From Nocardiopsis sinuspersici (lineage in GTDB: Bacteria > Actinomycetota > Actinomycetes > Streptosporangiales > Streptosporangiaceae), in the NCBI GenBank assembly GCA_008638415.1, contig VWVT01000002.1, positions 523,251 to 587,250 of the forward strand: a stretch of DNA of 64,000 nt, given 5' to 3'. The notes beneath the pieces are model-generated. The model did no database searches. It saw only the letters and a program-made list of their open reading frames with translations, and was not told the origin of the DNA. Position 1 is the first letter of the stretch. The number at the start of each line of letters is the position of its first letter. This document shows positions 1-8,170 of this stretch, piece after piece. A program made the position numbers and the translations under genes.

Positions 1-1
1 C

Positions 2-472
2 GGCCCGGACATCGGGCTGCGGCACATCCACCTGATGCGCGACCCGATGGTGCTGGCGGTACCCGAGGACCATCCGCTGGCCGATCCCTCCACACCCGTG
101 GTGCTGGAGACGCTGCTGAGCGAGTCGTGGATCGTGACGCCCGAGAGCGAGCGCTCGCGCTACGGCATGGACCGGCTCCTGGCCGAGGTGGGCGGCCTGC
201 CCTCCTCGGCCTGGGAGTTCGAGGGGCTGGGGACGGTTCTGAGCCTGGTCTCGCGCGGGATCGGGATCGCCGCGGTCCCGGCCCTGGCGATGGCGGGAGG
301 GCCGGCGGGACTGGTCTACCGCGGCCTGCCCCCCGCCGCGCCCGAGCGGGACGTGTACGCGGTGGTGCGCTCGGTGACCGCGCGCCGTCCGGCGGTGCAG
401 GTGACCCTGGCCGCCCTGCGCGACGCCGCACGGCAGGTGGGCGAGGAGATCAGCGAGACCGCGCTCGCCTGA
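2..472 (+). CDS. LysR-type regulator, C-terminal effector-binding part (truncated by window start)
   Basis: The frame is open from base 2 to its stop at 470-472, so only about 156 C-terminal residues are present and the DNA-binding N-terminus lies upstream. The segment fits the second half of a LysR-type substrate-binding domain: a 'MVLAVPEDHPLA' strand, a central 'ESWIVTPES' segment and a 'VSRGIGIAAVPALA' strand-helix unit occur in the order expected for the family. Such domains bind a small effector and control a nearby, often divergent, gene, which here would be outside the window. The internal ATG at 35 lies inside the domain and is not a start. The effector cannot be deduced. Confidence 0.8.
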   Translation, partial: GPDIGLRHIHLMRDPMVLAVPEDHPLADPSTPVVLETLLSESWIVTPESERSRYGMDRLLAEVGGLPSSAWEFEGLGTVLSLVSRGIGIAAVPALAMAGGPAGLVYRGLPPAAPERDVYAVVRSVTARRPAVQVTLAALRDAARQVGEEISETALA

Positions 473-480
473 CCCGCGGC

Positions 481-535
481 GGTCCTGCTCCCAGCGGCAC
501 TCCCGACCGCCGGCGGTGACGCCGGGAGCGGGATC
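481..535. repeat. Degenerate hairpin resembling the 61-base palindromes at 20302 and 61878
   Basis: Nine bases after the LysR stop the sequence carries an imperfect inverted repeat with arms at 481-500 and 515-535. The left arm contains TGCTCCCAGCGGCAC and the right arm, read on the other strand, begins GATCCCGCTCCCGGCG. Both match the arms of the two strong palindromes elsewhere in the window (GATCTTGCTCCC core), but with more mismatches. It may be a decayed family member or simply a GC-rich terminator. Confidence 0.4.
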
Positions 536-644
536 GCCCGGCGGGTGCGGACGAGGACGCGCGGCCCGCTCCTGGCGGCCGCGCGTCGGTCGTGTCGTGT
601 TCGGTTGTGTGACGGTCTCCGGTCGTTCGGCGCTCGCGCACCGC

Positions 645-974
645 TCACCCTTGGCTTTCCCTGCGACGCGTCCGGTCGATCCGGCGGCGCAGTCTGCGAC
701 AGACATGGCGTGCCCGGTCACGGTCGTCCCGGGCGTTCCACCATCGTGCGTAGGCTTCCAGTCTCCTTCTTCGCAGTGCCTCCAGCTCAGCTTCCATCCG
801 GTTCACCCGGTGTTCCAGGTCGATGCGCTCACGTTCGAACACCGACATGTCGCGCTCATGGAACCCCGCCTCACGTTCGGCGCTGACGAGCCGTTCGGTG
901 AGGCCTTCGGCGGCGTTGCCGCCACGGGCGATCCAGCGTCGGCCGGACTGTGCACTGATGCCTTCGAACCACAC
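645..974 (-). CDS. Small charged coiled-coil protein of unknown function
   Basis: This 109-residue frame starts at GTG 974. It is rich in Arg and Glu, and residues about 30-75 ('ERERIDLEHRVNRMEAELEAL' region) show heptad-like spacing of Leu, Val and Met, typical of a coiled coil. The C-terminus is strongly basic. No enzyme motif or membrane segment is visible. An AT-richer stretch upstream holds a plausible promoter (1024-1051) pointing into the gene, which supports it being real despite the weak ribosome site (GGGAAA about 15 bases before the GTG). Base composition is less GC-biased than its neighbours, hinting at acquired DNA. I do not recognise the family. Confidence 0.5.
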   Translation of the reverse strand: MWFEGISAQSGRRWIARGGNAAEGLTERLVSAEREAGFHERDMSVFERERIDLEHRVNRMEAELEALRRRRLEAYARWWNARDDRDRARHVCRRLRRRIDRTRRRESQG

Positions 975-1023
975 AACATCTGGTGTTTCCCGCAGCGGGA
1001 CAACATCACAGGTCGCTACGCAA

Positions 1024-1051
1024 AGAATACGGAAAGTGGCAAAGGTAGCAA
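1024..1051 (-). promoter_or_regulatory. Candidate promoter for the small coiled-coil gene
   Basis: On the minus strand TTGCTA (1051-1046) and TATTCT (1029-1024) are separated by 16 bases, close to the vegetative -35/-10 pattern. The -10 ends 50 bases before the GTG at 974. It lies in the most AT-rich patch of this part of the window. Between this patch and the next gene end at 1386 I see only GC-rich sequence with short hairpins and no convincing gene. Confidence 0.4.
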
Positions 1052-1385
1052 ATGCCTATAAACAGCACATTCCAGACATAACAAGGGGGCGGTGACCCGC
1101 CGCGGAACGCCCCCGCGGCGACCCCCGCCCCACGGCACACGGGGCGCACACAGGGCTTTCCCGAGGCACCGGCCGCATCCGGCGGCCGGGGCGACCCGGG
1201 TATCCGTCGCCTCATGCCACGGTCAACACGCCACCGTGCCCGGGAGGCGACAGGATCCCCATCCGTCACCCGGCACGTTCGGGCATCCGGCCCCGCGCCC
1301 GCGGCCCCCGGCTCCTCCCCGGCACCGGACCCGGCCCCCTCCCGGAGCGTCCCGGGCCTTCCCGCCCCGGCCCCGCGCCCTCGGG

Positions 1386-2630
1386 TCACACCGCGACCGC
1401 CCTCTCGGCGACCGCCCTCTCGACCCACAGCGGCACCGGTGGTGCTCCCCGCAGCCGCCTGTAGGTGTCCTCGAACCGCTCCAGCGACCGCCGGTGGTCG
1501 TGCCGCAGCGCGATCTCCCGGCTGGCGGCGCCCATGGCGAGCCGGTCCCTCTCCGGACCGAGCACGGTGAGCAGCCGGTCCGCCAGGCGCGCGTCGTCTC
1601 CGGGCGGGAAGAGGAACCCGTTGCGCCCCTCCTCCACCAGGTGCGGCAGCGCCATCGCGTCGGCGGCCACCACCGGCAGACCGGTGGACATCGCCTCAAG
1701 GGTGGCGATGCTCTGTAGCTCGGCCACGCCGGCGATGGCGAAGGCGTCCCCCGCCGCGTACACCAGCGGCAGGTCCTCGTCGGGCACGAACCCCAGGAAG
1801 AACACCCGGTCGGCCACCCCCAGCTCCGCCGCCAGCGCGCGCAGCTCCTCCTCGCGCTGACCGGTCCCCGCCAGGGCCAGCTGGGCGTCCCGCTCCGGCA
1901 CGATCCTGGCCAGCGCCCGGATCGTGTCGACGATCCGCTTCTCCTCGTCCAGCCGTCCCACGAACACGATCGTGTCCCGGTCGGGCAGGCCGAACCTCCG
2001 GCGCGCCGCCGCCCGGTCCCCGGCCCGGGGACGGAACCGCTCCAGGTCGATCCCGCACGAGATGTCCTCGACCGTACGGGCGAACCCCTTCTCCCGCAGC
2101 AGCCGTGCCGCGCGCGGCGTCGGCGTGGTCACGTAGTCGGCCTCGCCGGCCACCCGGATCATGTCCCTCCAGGCCAGTGTCCCCGCCGCCTCCCGCATCG
2201 GAGCGGGCACCCGTGCGTGCGCGTACAGGTTGTCCGGCATGAAGTGGTTGGTCAGCACCACCGGGATACCTGCCGCCCGGCCCTTGCGCAGCGCCGCCCG
2301 GCTGACCGGGAAGTGGCTCTGCGCGTGTACGACGTCCGGGTCCATCCGCTGCACGATCCTGGCGAGGTGCCCGCCCAGCCCCAGCGGGAGGGCGGCGCGC
2401 ATGCTGGGCTGGAAGGGTATGGGGGCCGAGGGCATCCGGTGCTCGGTCACCTCGCCGTTGACCGTCACGTACGGCTCGCCCCGCTCGGAGGGGCACACCA
2501 CGTGGACGCGGTGCCCCCGCCGCGCCAGCCCCTCGGCCAGGCGGTGGGTGAAGTATCCGGCACCGTTGACGTCGGGCGGGTAGGTGTCGGTGGCGATCAG
2601 GACGCGCAGCGGACGGTCGAACTGAGCCAT
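1386..2630 (-). CDS. GT4-type glycosyltransferase
   Basis: This 414-residue protein has the GT-B layout of family 4 retaining glycosyltransferases, which move a sugar from a nucleotide-sugar to a lipid, glycan or small acceptor. The N-terminal Rossmann half opens with 'LRVLIATDTYPPDVNGAG' and has 'VVHAQSHFPVS'. The C-terminal half has 'IVFVGRLDEEKRI' and the E-x7-E signature 'ELQSIATLE', followed by 'AMSTGLPVVAAD'. The start at ATG 2630 is preceded by AAGGAG at good spacing; an upstream in-frame extension lacks protein character. It lies 16 bases behind the DMT-type transporter gene, so the two are probably one transcript. It resembles the mannosyltransferase-like branch (PimB-type), but acceptor and sugar are not evident. 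Confidence 0.85.
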   Translation of the reverse strand: MAQFDRPLRVLIATDTYPPDVNGAGYFTHRLAEGLARRGHRVHVVCPSERGEPYVTVNGEVTEHRMPSAPIPFQPSMRAALPLGLGGHLARIVQRMDPDVVHAQSHFPVSRAALRKGRAAGIPVVLTNHFMPDNLYAHARVPAPMREAAGTLAWRDMIRVAGEADYVTTPTPRAARLLREKGFARTVEDISCGIDLERFRPRAGDRAAARRRFGLPDRDTIVFVGRLDEEKRIVDTIRALARIVPERDAQLALAGTGQREEELRALAAELGVADRVFFLGFVPDEDLPLVYAAGDAFAIAGVAELQSIATLEAMSTGLPVVAADAMALPHLVEEGRNGFLFPPGDDARLADRLLTVLGPERDRLAMGAASREIALRHDHRRSLERFEDTYRRLRGAPPVPLWVERAVAERAVAV

Positions 2631-2646
2631 GGTGGAACTCCTTCGT

Positions 2647-3543
2647 TCAACGTGTGGGGGCATTGGGGCTGGTTCCGGTGGACCCGGGGCCCCGCGGGGC
2701 CTCGGGGTTGCGGTGGCGCACCTGCGCCAGCGCGATGGTCCCGGCGACCGCCAGGACCGTGAAGGCCAGCGCGCCAAGCTGGGCGGGCAGGGTCCTCGGC
2801 GCACCCTCCCCGAGGAGCAGTGCCCCGATGGCCACGCCGACCACCGGGTCGGTGATCAGGAGGGTCGCGTAGGCGGCCGAGAAGTGCCCGGTCCGGTAGG
2901 CGTTCTGCATCAGCAGGGCGCCGAAGACCCCGGTCACCAGGGCGAGCGGGGTCAGCCAGCCGATGACGCTGGTCCAGTCCGTGTGGGCGTTGGCGGTGAT
3001 GACCCGCGCCAGCCCCGACGTGGTGCCCATGGCCGCCCCGCCCGCCAGGGCGAGCAGGATGGCCCGGGCCGAGCTGTTCATCCAGTGCGCGGTGACGTGG
3101 ACGAGGACCCCGGCGCCGAGGGCGGTCCCGGTGAGGACCAGCGCCACGCCCGTGGTCATGGTGGGGGTCTCGGCCGCGTGCGGGAACAGTGAGAGCACTC
3201 CGACGAGGCCCGCCATGACGGCGGTCCCGGCGATGATCTGGGAGGGGCCGACCCGTCGGCCGTTGAACACGGCCGACAGCACGATGGCGAAGAGCAGGCC
3301 CGTCACACCGATCGGCTGGATGATGGTCAGCGGAGCGCTGCTGAGGGCGGCCAGGTGCAGGAGCGACCCCAGGACCGCCGCGGCGCTGCCGACCATCCAG
3401 CGGGGCTGGCGGAGCAGGTGCAGCAGGAAGCCCCCACGCGCCACCTGGTGGCCCGGGGCACGGATGGCGTCGCGTTCCTGGAGAGCGGAGCCGAGCGCCA
3501 GGGTGAACGCCCCCGCCACGGCGATCAGGACCGGCAGCAGCAT
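2647..3543 (-). CDS. DMT/EamA-type integral membrane transporter
   Basis: The 298-residue protein is almost entirely hydrophobic, with about nine or ten helices, for example 'MLLPVLIAVAGAFTLALGSA', 'IGVTGLLFAIVLSAVF' and 'LGALAFTVLAVAGTIALA'. This duplicated helix pattern and the 'ALSSAPLTIIQPIG' and 'LLITDPVVGVAIGALLLGE' segments resemble the drug/metabolite transporter superfamily. The substrate is unknown. I chose ATG 3543; an in-frame GTG at 3552 is also possible and the ribosome site does not decide. The gene leads a probable two-gene unit with the glycosyltransferase and is divergent from the hexosaminidase gene. The C-terminal 25 residues are polar and Pro/Gly-rich. Confidence 0.75.
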   Translation of the reverse strand: MLLPVLIAVAGAFTLALGSALQERDAIRAPGHQVARGGFLLHLLRQPRWMVGSAAAVLGSLLHLAALSSAPLTIIQPIGVTGLLFAIVLSAVFNGRRVGPSQIIAGTAVMAGLVGVLSLFPHAAETPTMTTGVALVLTGTALGAGVLVHVTAHWMNSSARAILLALAGGAAMGTTSGLARVITANAHTDWTSVIGWLTPLALVTGVFGALLMQNAYRTGHFSAAYATLLITDPVVGVAIGALLLGEGAPRTLPAQLGALAFTVLAVAGTIALAQVRHRNPEAPRGPGSTGTSPNAPTR

Positions 3544-3909
3544 CAGCGCCACCGCCCCGTGGACCCCCGGGGCCTCCCCCGCATCCTCTGCACCGTGTCC
3601 TCCGACGCTCGATTCCGGTCCGCGCGCACCCGGCCGCGGATTTGGCCACAACGGTACGGACGGGCACCGTGCCGCGGCGATAACGACAGCCCCCGTCCGG
3701 AGGTGGTGCTCACCCCACCCCGTTCCGGGGCCGACCACCGCCGCTCTCCCTCGCCTCCCCGAGGGAGCGGATTTGTAACACGCGCCCGCGGCGGCGCCCG
3801 CCGACGTGAGCGGACCAGGGCGGAAGCGGACAGGGGGCCGCCCCGATCCGGACGGGCCGAAGGCCTCCGGGGGTGTGCCTCCGTGAGAGCTCATGACACT
3901 ATGTCCGGT

Positions 3910-3925
3910 ATTGGTCTAGACCGGA
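3910..3925. promoter_or_regulatory. DasR-type operator (dre site) in front of the hexosaminidase gene
   Basis: The 16-mer ATTGGTCTAGACCGGA contains the perfect palindrome GGTCTAGACC (3913-3922). This is the core of the dre operator recognised by DasR, the GntR-family regulator of N-acetylglucosamine and chitin use in streptomycetes (consensus close to ACTGGTCTAGACCACT). It sits 16 bases before the GTG start of the GH20 gene and directly upstream of its AGGAG ribosome site, a position suited to repression. The rest of the 3544-3940 spacer shows no gene. Confidence 0.8.
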
Positions 3926-3940
3926 TAGGAGCGGTTCCCC

Positions 3941-5533
3941 GTGCTTGACACCTCCCCCTTCCCCAGCCGTCCCGTCATTCCCCGTCCCGCCACGGCGGTC
4001 GGGGGCGACACCGAGGGACTCACCCTCACGTCGTCGACCAGGGTCTCCGCCGACCCCGAAGCCCGGGGCACGCTCACGTGGATCCAGCGTGAACTCGGGG
4101 CGGCGACCGGGCTGTCCCTGGCCACCGGTGAGGAGGCCAGCGCCCAGATCCGGCTGAGCGTGGACGCCGACGCGGGCCTGGGCCGCGAGGGCTACCGGCT
4201 GATCGTGGACGGCGAGGGCGCCATCATCGTCGGCAACGACCCCGCCGGGGTGTTCTACGGTGCGCAGACCCTCCGCCAACTGCTTCCCGCCGACGCCTAC
4301 CGCGACGCCCCGCTGGGCGGCGCCGCGTGGTCCCTGCCCGCGGTGAGCGTCACCGACGCGCCGCGCTTTCGCTGGCGGGGCGTGATGCTGGACGTGGCCC
4401 GCCACTTCGTTCCCAAGCGCGAGGTGCTGCGGTTCATCGACCTGATGGCCATGCACAAGCTCAACGTGCTGCACCTGCACCTGACCGACGACCAGGGATG
4501 GCGCGTGGAGATCCGCCGCTACCCGAAGCTGACCGAGGACGCCTCCTGGCGGTCCGAGAGCCAACTGGGCGCCGGCAGGCCGCCCGTGTTCGACAACCGA
4601 CCGCACGGCGGCTTCTTCACCCAGGACGACATCCGCGAGATCGTCGCCTACGCCGACGCCCGGCACGTGGCGGTCGTCCCCGAGATCGACGTGCCCGGCC
4701 ACTCCCAGGCCGCCATCCACGCCTACCCCGAGCTGGGCGAGAGCGGACGGATCCCGGTGGGGACCCAGTGGGGCATCTTCGAGGAGGTGCTCGCGGTGAC
4801 CGACGAGGTCCTGGAGTTCTACCGCAACGTCTTCGACGAGCTGATGGAGCTGTTCCCGAGCACCTACGTCCACGTGGGCGGCGACGAGTGCCCCAAGGAG
4901 CAGTGGAGGGCGAGCGAGTCCGCGCAGAGGCGGATCAAGGAGGAGGGGCTGGCCGACGAGGACGAGCTGCAGAGCTGGTTCATCCGTCAACTGGACGAGC
5001 ACCTGGCCTCGCGCGGGCGCCGCCTGGTGGGCTGGGACGAGATCCTGGAGGGGGGAGTCGCGCCCGGGGCGACCGTGATGTCGTGGCGCGGCGAGGAGGG
5101 CGGTGTCGCCGCCGCCCGCGCCGGACACGACGTGGTCATGAGCCCCACCCGCACCTCCTACCTGGACTACAGGCAGTCGGACTCCCACGACGAGCCGGTC
5201 AAGGTGGGCACACTGCTGCGGACCGAGGACGTCTACCTGGCCGAGCCGGTGCCCTCCGGCCTCACCGAGGAGGAGGCCCGGCACGTCCTGGGCGCGCAGG
5301 TGAACGTGTGGACCGAGCACATCGACACGCCGCGCAGGCTGGACTACATGGTCTTCCCGAGGCTGTCGGCGTTCGCCGAGCAGGTGTGGTCCGCCGGAGA
5401 GCGCGACTACGCCGAGTTCGAGCCGCGGCTGAGGCGGCACCTGGAGCGGCTCGACGCGGCCGGGGTGGAGTACCGCCCGCTGGAGGGGCCGCGCCCGTGG
5501 CACACCCGTCCGGGCGTCGTGGGCTGGGGCTGA
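3941..5533 (+). CDS. Beta-N-acetylhexosaminidase, GH20 family
   Basis: The 530-residue protein hydrolyses terminal beta-linked N-acetylglucosamine or N-acetylgalactosamine, for example from chitin fragments or wall glycans. Residues about 20-125 form the GH20 N-terminal domain. The catalytic barrel starts at 'FRWRGVMLDVARHFVP' and carries 'HLHLTDDQGWR', 'PEIDVPGHS' and the signature 'HVGGDECPKEQW' near residue 311, whose adjacent Asp-Glu pair is the catalytic pair of this substrate-assisted family. A late 'VNVWTEHI' tryptophan segment completes the pocket. No signal peptide is visible, suggesting a cytoplasmic enzyme. The GTG at 3941 has AGGAG at proper spacing. The dre operator immediately upstream predicts induction by amino-sugar phosphates through a DasR homologue. 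Confidence 0.93.
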   Translation: MLDTSPFPSRPVIPRPATAVGGDTEGLTLTSSTRVSADPEARGTLTWIQRELGAATGLSLATGEEASAQIRLSVDADAGLGREGYRLIVDGEGAIIVGNDPAGVFYGAQTLRQLLPADAYRDAPLGGAAWSLPAVSVTDAPRFRWRGVMLDVARHFVPKREVLRFIDLMAMHKLNVLHLHLTDDQGWRVEIRRYPKLTEDASWRSESQLGAGRPPVFDNRPHGGFFTQDDIREIVAYADARHVAVVPEIDVPGHSQAAIHAYPELGESGRIPVGTQWGIFEEVLAVTDEVLEFYRNVFDELMELFPSTYVHVGGDECPKEQWRASESAQRRIKEEGLADEDELQSWFIRQLDEHLASRGRRLVGWDEILEGGVAPGATVMSWRGEEGGVAAARAGHDVVMSPTRTSYLDYRQSDSHDEPVKVGTLLRTEDVYLAEPVPSGLTEEEARHVLGAQVNVWTEHIDTPRRLDYMVFPRLSAFAEQVWSAGERDYAEFEPRLRRHLERLDAAGVEYRPLEGPRPWHTRPGVVGWG

Positions 5534-5555
5534 GGCCCCCGGAGCGGGAGCGGCC

Positions 5556-6797
5556 TCAGAAGTAGGTGGCCACCGCGTCCACCACGGTGTCCCGGTCGTC
5601 CACCACCGGGATGACCCTCCAGCGGTCGAACGCCGTGCACGGATGCGAGATCCCGAAGGAGACCAGGTCGCCGGGGCCGACCTCCAGCCCCGGCGGCACG
5701 CTCAGGTAGGCGTGGTGGTCGTTGAGGTCGGTCACCTCCAGGCCCCGTGCCGCCACGGTGCTCCCGTCCGCGCGACGGATCCGTCGCGGGACCGGGAACC
5801 CCTGGTCGTGATTGGCCTCACGGCGGCCCAGGCCGGCGATCGCCAGGCCTTCCTCGGGGACGGAGGTGACCTGCGCCCACAGCTCCAGGGCCCCGGACAG
5901 GGCCCCGGGCCCCTCCGGCAGGCGGCGGTAGGGGGTCGTGCGCCGGTACAGGCCGTCGTCGTGGGCCACGTAGGCGCCGCTGCGCAGGATCGGGACGACG
6001 TCCCCGCGGCCGCCGACCTCCTCGGCGACCAGGTCGAACCACGCGCTGCCGCCCACCGACAGCACCGGCCGGTCCACCCCGCACCCGGCGGCCAGGGCCT
6101 CGGCGTCCCCCAGCAGCTCGCGCAGGAATCCGCGGACGGCGTCGGCCCCGCCGAGCGGACCCTCGTAGCCCGCGACCCCGGCCGGTTCCAGGCCGGGCGC
6201 TTCGGCCACGGCACGGGCCACCGCGAGCACCTGTTCACGGGTGCGGCAGCCGGTGCGCCCGCCGGGGACCCCGCGTTCGACCATCACCCGCAGGGGGCGG
6301 CCGCCGGGCCGGCCGGTCGCGGCGCGCGCCGCGACCGCGACCCCCTCGGCGGAGTCGGCGTAGAACAGGAACTCGAAGTCGGGGTCCCGGTCGAGCTCGG
6401 CGACCGCCCAGCTCAGTACCCGGCCGTCCAGCAGCTCGTTGGCGAGCAGGATCCGGCGCACGCCGAACCGGCGAAAGTCCAGGACCTGGTTGGCGGTGGC
6501 GGCGGTGACACCCCAGGCGCCCGCGTCCAGCTGGCGCTGGATGAGGGCCGGGGCCATGGAGGTCTTGCCGTGGGGGGCGAACAGCAGGCGGTGGCGCCCG
6601 GTGAACTCGGAGAGCGCGGCGATGTTGCGCTCCAGGGCGGAGGCCCGAAGCACCATCAGCGGCCAGGTGAACGGACCGGTGAACAGGTGGTCGCGGCGGG
6701 CCGCGAACTCCTCCAGGGTGATCGGTTCGTCCGTCCACCACAGGCCCTTGGTGCGCCAGTCGACGTGCTCTCGGGGGACGGTCAGCCGGTCGCTCAC
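5556..6797 (-). CDS. Fold-type III PLP enzyme, D-amino-acid dehydratase/deaminase-like
   Basis: The 413-residue protein has the alanine-racemase-type N-terminal barrel of the D-threonine aldolase/D-serine dehydratase group. 'LLFAPHGKTSMAP' holds the lysine expected to form the PLP Schiff base. The C-terminal beta domain ends with 'GISHPCTAFDRWRVIPVVD', whose His and Cys correspond to the metal ligands of D-serine dehydratases. Family members act on D-serine or related D-amino acids; the exact substrate is not evident. The start is GTG 6797 with AGGAGG 11 bases upstream. The gene converges on the hexosaminidase gene with 22 bases between stops. Its closeness to an amino-sugar enzyme may reflect recycling of wall components, but that is inference. 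Confidence 0.8.
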   Translation of the reverse strand: MSDRLTVPREHVDWRTKGLWWTDEPITLEEFAARRDHLFTGPFTWPLMVLRASALERNIAALSEFTGRHRLLFAPHGKTSMAPALIQRQLDAGAWGVTAATANQVLDFRRFGVRRILLANELLDGRVLSWAVAELDRDPDFEFLFYADSAEGVAVAARAATGRPGGRPLRVMVERGVPGGRTGCRTREQVLAVARAVAEAPGLEPAGVAGYEGPLGGADAVRGFLRELLGDAEALAAGCGVDRPVLSVGGSAWFDLVAEEVGGRGDVVPILRSGAYVAHDDGLYRRTTPYRRLPEGPGALSGALELWAQVTSVPEEGLAIAGLGRREANHDQGFPVPRRIRRADGSTVAARGLEVTDLNDHHAYLSVPPGLEVGPGDLVSFGISHPCTAFDRWRVIPVVDDRDTVVDAVATYF

Positions 6798-6951
6798 GTG
6801 GGGTACGCCTCCTGTGTGCCCGCGGCCCCGCCCGGGAGTGCCTGCTCGGCGTCCTCCCGGGGCGGGGCCCCAATGTGGTCCGGACCGATCATCCCACCGG
6901 TACGGACCAGTGGCCAGAGCGCGGTCGGTGGCGGAGGCGGCCGGAGCGCCG

Positions 6952-7917
6952 TCAGCGGAACAGGGACAGGGGCGGCTTGACGATCCTGACGGTGGGCCGG
7001 GACTCCTCGCGTTGGGCGGCGACGGCCTTCAGCCCGATCTCGGGGAAGTCGGTGATGAACCCGTCGACCCGCCACTTGAGGACCGCGTCCATACGGGACC
7101 GTTCGTTGATGGTGTAGGGCATGATCTCCAGCCCCGCGTCGTGCACCCGCTCGACGTAGGCGGAGTCGATGGTGGTGTGGTTGGGGTTGATCATCTGCGC
7201 CCAGGTGAAATCCGGGATCCGGCTCTCGGGGACCCGGCCGAGCAGGGCGTGCGGCACGGACGGCATCAGTTCCTTGGACCGGCGCACCGACTCCCAGTCG
7301 AAGCTCTGCACGACGAGGCGCGGGGTCCCCCGGGAGGACCCGTCCTTCAGCCAGCCGTCGCGTCCGCCGAACTCGGCGGCGATCTCCTTCTCCACGCCGG
7401 GGTAGAGCTCGGGTGACTTGACCTCCAGGAAGAGGTCGAGGTCCAGCTTCTCCATCCGGTCGAGCGCCTCCGCGAAGGTGGGGACCTCCTCGCCCTCGAA
7501 GGAGGAGTCGAACCACGATCCGGCGTCGAGCTCGCGGATCTCCGCCATGGTGAAGTCGCCGACGTTGTAGGGGCTGCGGTCGGGGAAGACGTCCTCGACG
7601 TCGGTGGTGCGCTCCAGGGTGGTGTCGTGGACCAGGACGAGGACACCGTCCCGCGTGCGCTGGACGTCGACCTCGACGGCCTCGGCTCCGAGTTCGTGTG
7701 CCGTGTCGAGGGCGACCAGGGTGTTCTCGGGCGCGTGGCCGGACGCTCCCCTGTGGGCGACCACCGTCGGTGACCGCTTCGAGGGCGCGTACTCGATGGA
7801 CACGGGTCTCTCGCGGCGCGGCTCCGAGGACTCGGAGGCCTCTGCTGCGGACGCTGCGCTCGCGCTGGTGGCGATGATGAACGATACGGCTGCGACGACG
7901 ATCCCGATGCGCTGCAC
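6952..7917 (-). CDS. Secreted glycerophosphodiester phosphodiesterase
   Basis: The 321-residue protein starts at GTG 7917 with GGGAGG seven bases upstream and begins with a Sec-type signal ('RIGIVVAAVSFIIATSASAASA'), so it should act outside the membrane. The mature part has the GDPD barrel motifs 'HRGASGHAPENT', 'VEVDVQRT' and 'LVHDTTLERTT', supplying the catalytic His pair and the Glu-Asp metal ligands, then 'FLEVKSP' and a closing 'GFITDFPEI'. It cleaves glycerophosphodiesters to glycerol-3-phosphate and an alcohol, a way of scavenging phosphate from lipid and teichoic-acid debris. Two GGTnACC units 11 bases apart upstream could be a PhoP box, which would fit this role. The longer in-frame N-terminal extension lacks protein character. 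Confidence 0.9.
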   Translation of the reverse strand: MQRIGIVVAAVSFIIATSASAASAAEASESSEPRRERPVSIEYAPSKRSPTVVAHRGASGHAPENTLVALDTAHELGAEAVEVDVQRTRDGVLVLVHDTTLERTTDVEDVFPDRSPYNVGDFTMAEIRELDAGSWFDSSFEGEEVPTFAEALDRMEKLDLDLFLEVKSPELYPGVEKEIAAEFGGRDGWLKDGSSRGTPRLVVQSFDWESVRRSKELMPSVPHALLGRVPESRIPDFTWAQMINPNHTTIDSAYVERVHDAGLEIMPYTINERSRMDAVLKWRVDGFITDFPEIGLKAVAAQREESRPTVRIVKPPLSLFR

Positions 7918-7971
7918 CGGACCTCCCAAGTGCGCGTGAACTGGGCGACTGCCCCCAGACTGAGTGCGTAT

Positions 7972-7989
7972 GGTGACCACCCGGTTACC
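7972..7989 (-). promoter_or_regulatory. Candidate two-unit PhoP box upstream of the phosphodiesterase gene
   Basis: On the minus strand GGTAACC and GGTCACC begin exactly 11 bases apart. Actinomycete PhoP boxes are direct repeats of 11-base units starting with GTTCACC; these units match 5 and 6 of the 7 positions. The pair also reads as an imperfect palindrome, so another regulator is possible. It lies about 55 bases upstream of the GTG at 7917. Confidence 0.35.
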
Positions 7990-8095
7990 ACGCGCGGAGC
8001 GGCCGGTGATCCGCCGCCCATCATCTGGTGGGTACTGCACTAGTTCGACGAAATTCTCACTTAATGCATCCATTTGGTCACTTCATGTGCGTTCC

Positions 8096-8122
8096 TTGAC
8101 TCCGCAGCCTCTTGTTGATTAC
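8096..8122 (+). promoter_or_regulatory. Candidate promoter for the secreted Pro/Glu/Ala-rich protein gene
   Basis: TTGACT (8096-8101) is followed after 15 bases by GATTAC (8117-8122). The -35 is close to consensus, while spacer and -10 are suboptimal. It lies in an AT-richer divergent spacer, about 50 bases upstream of the ATG at 8171. Confidence 0.35.
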
Positions 8123-8170
8123 GGAGAGCCTGCGACCATCACTAGGAGTAGTCGATGGGAAGGAAGTCTC

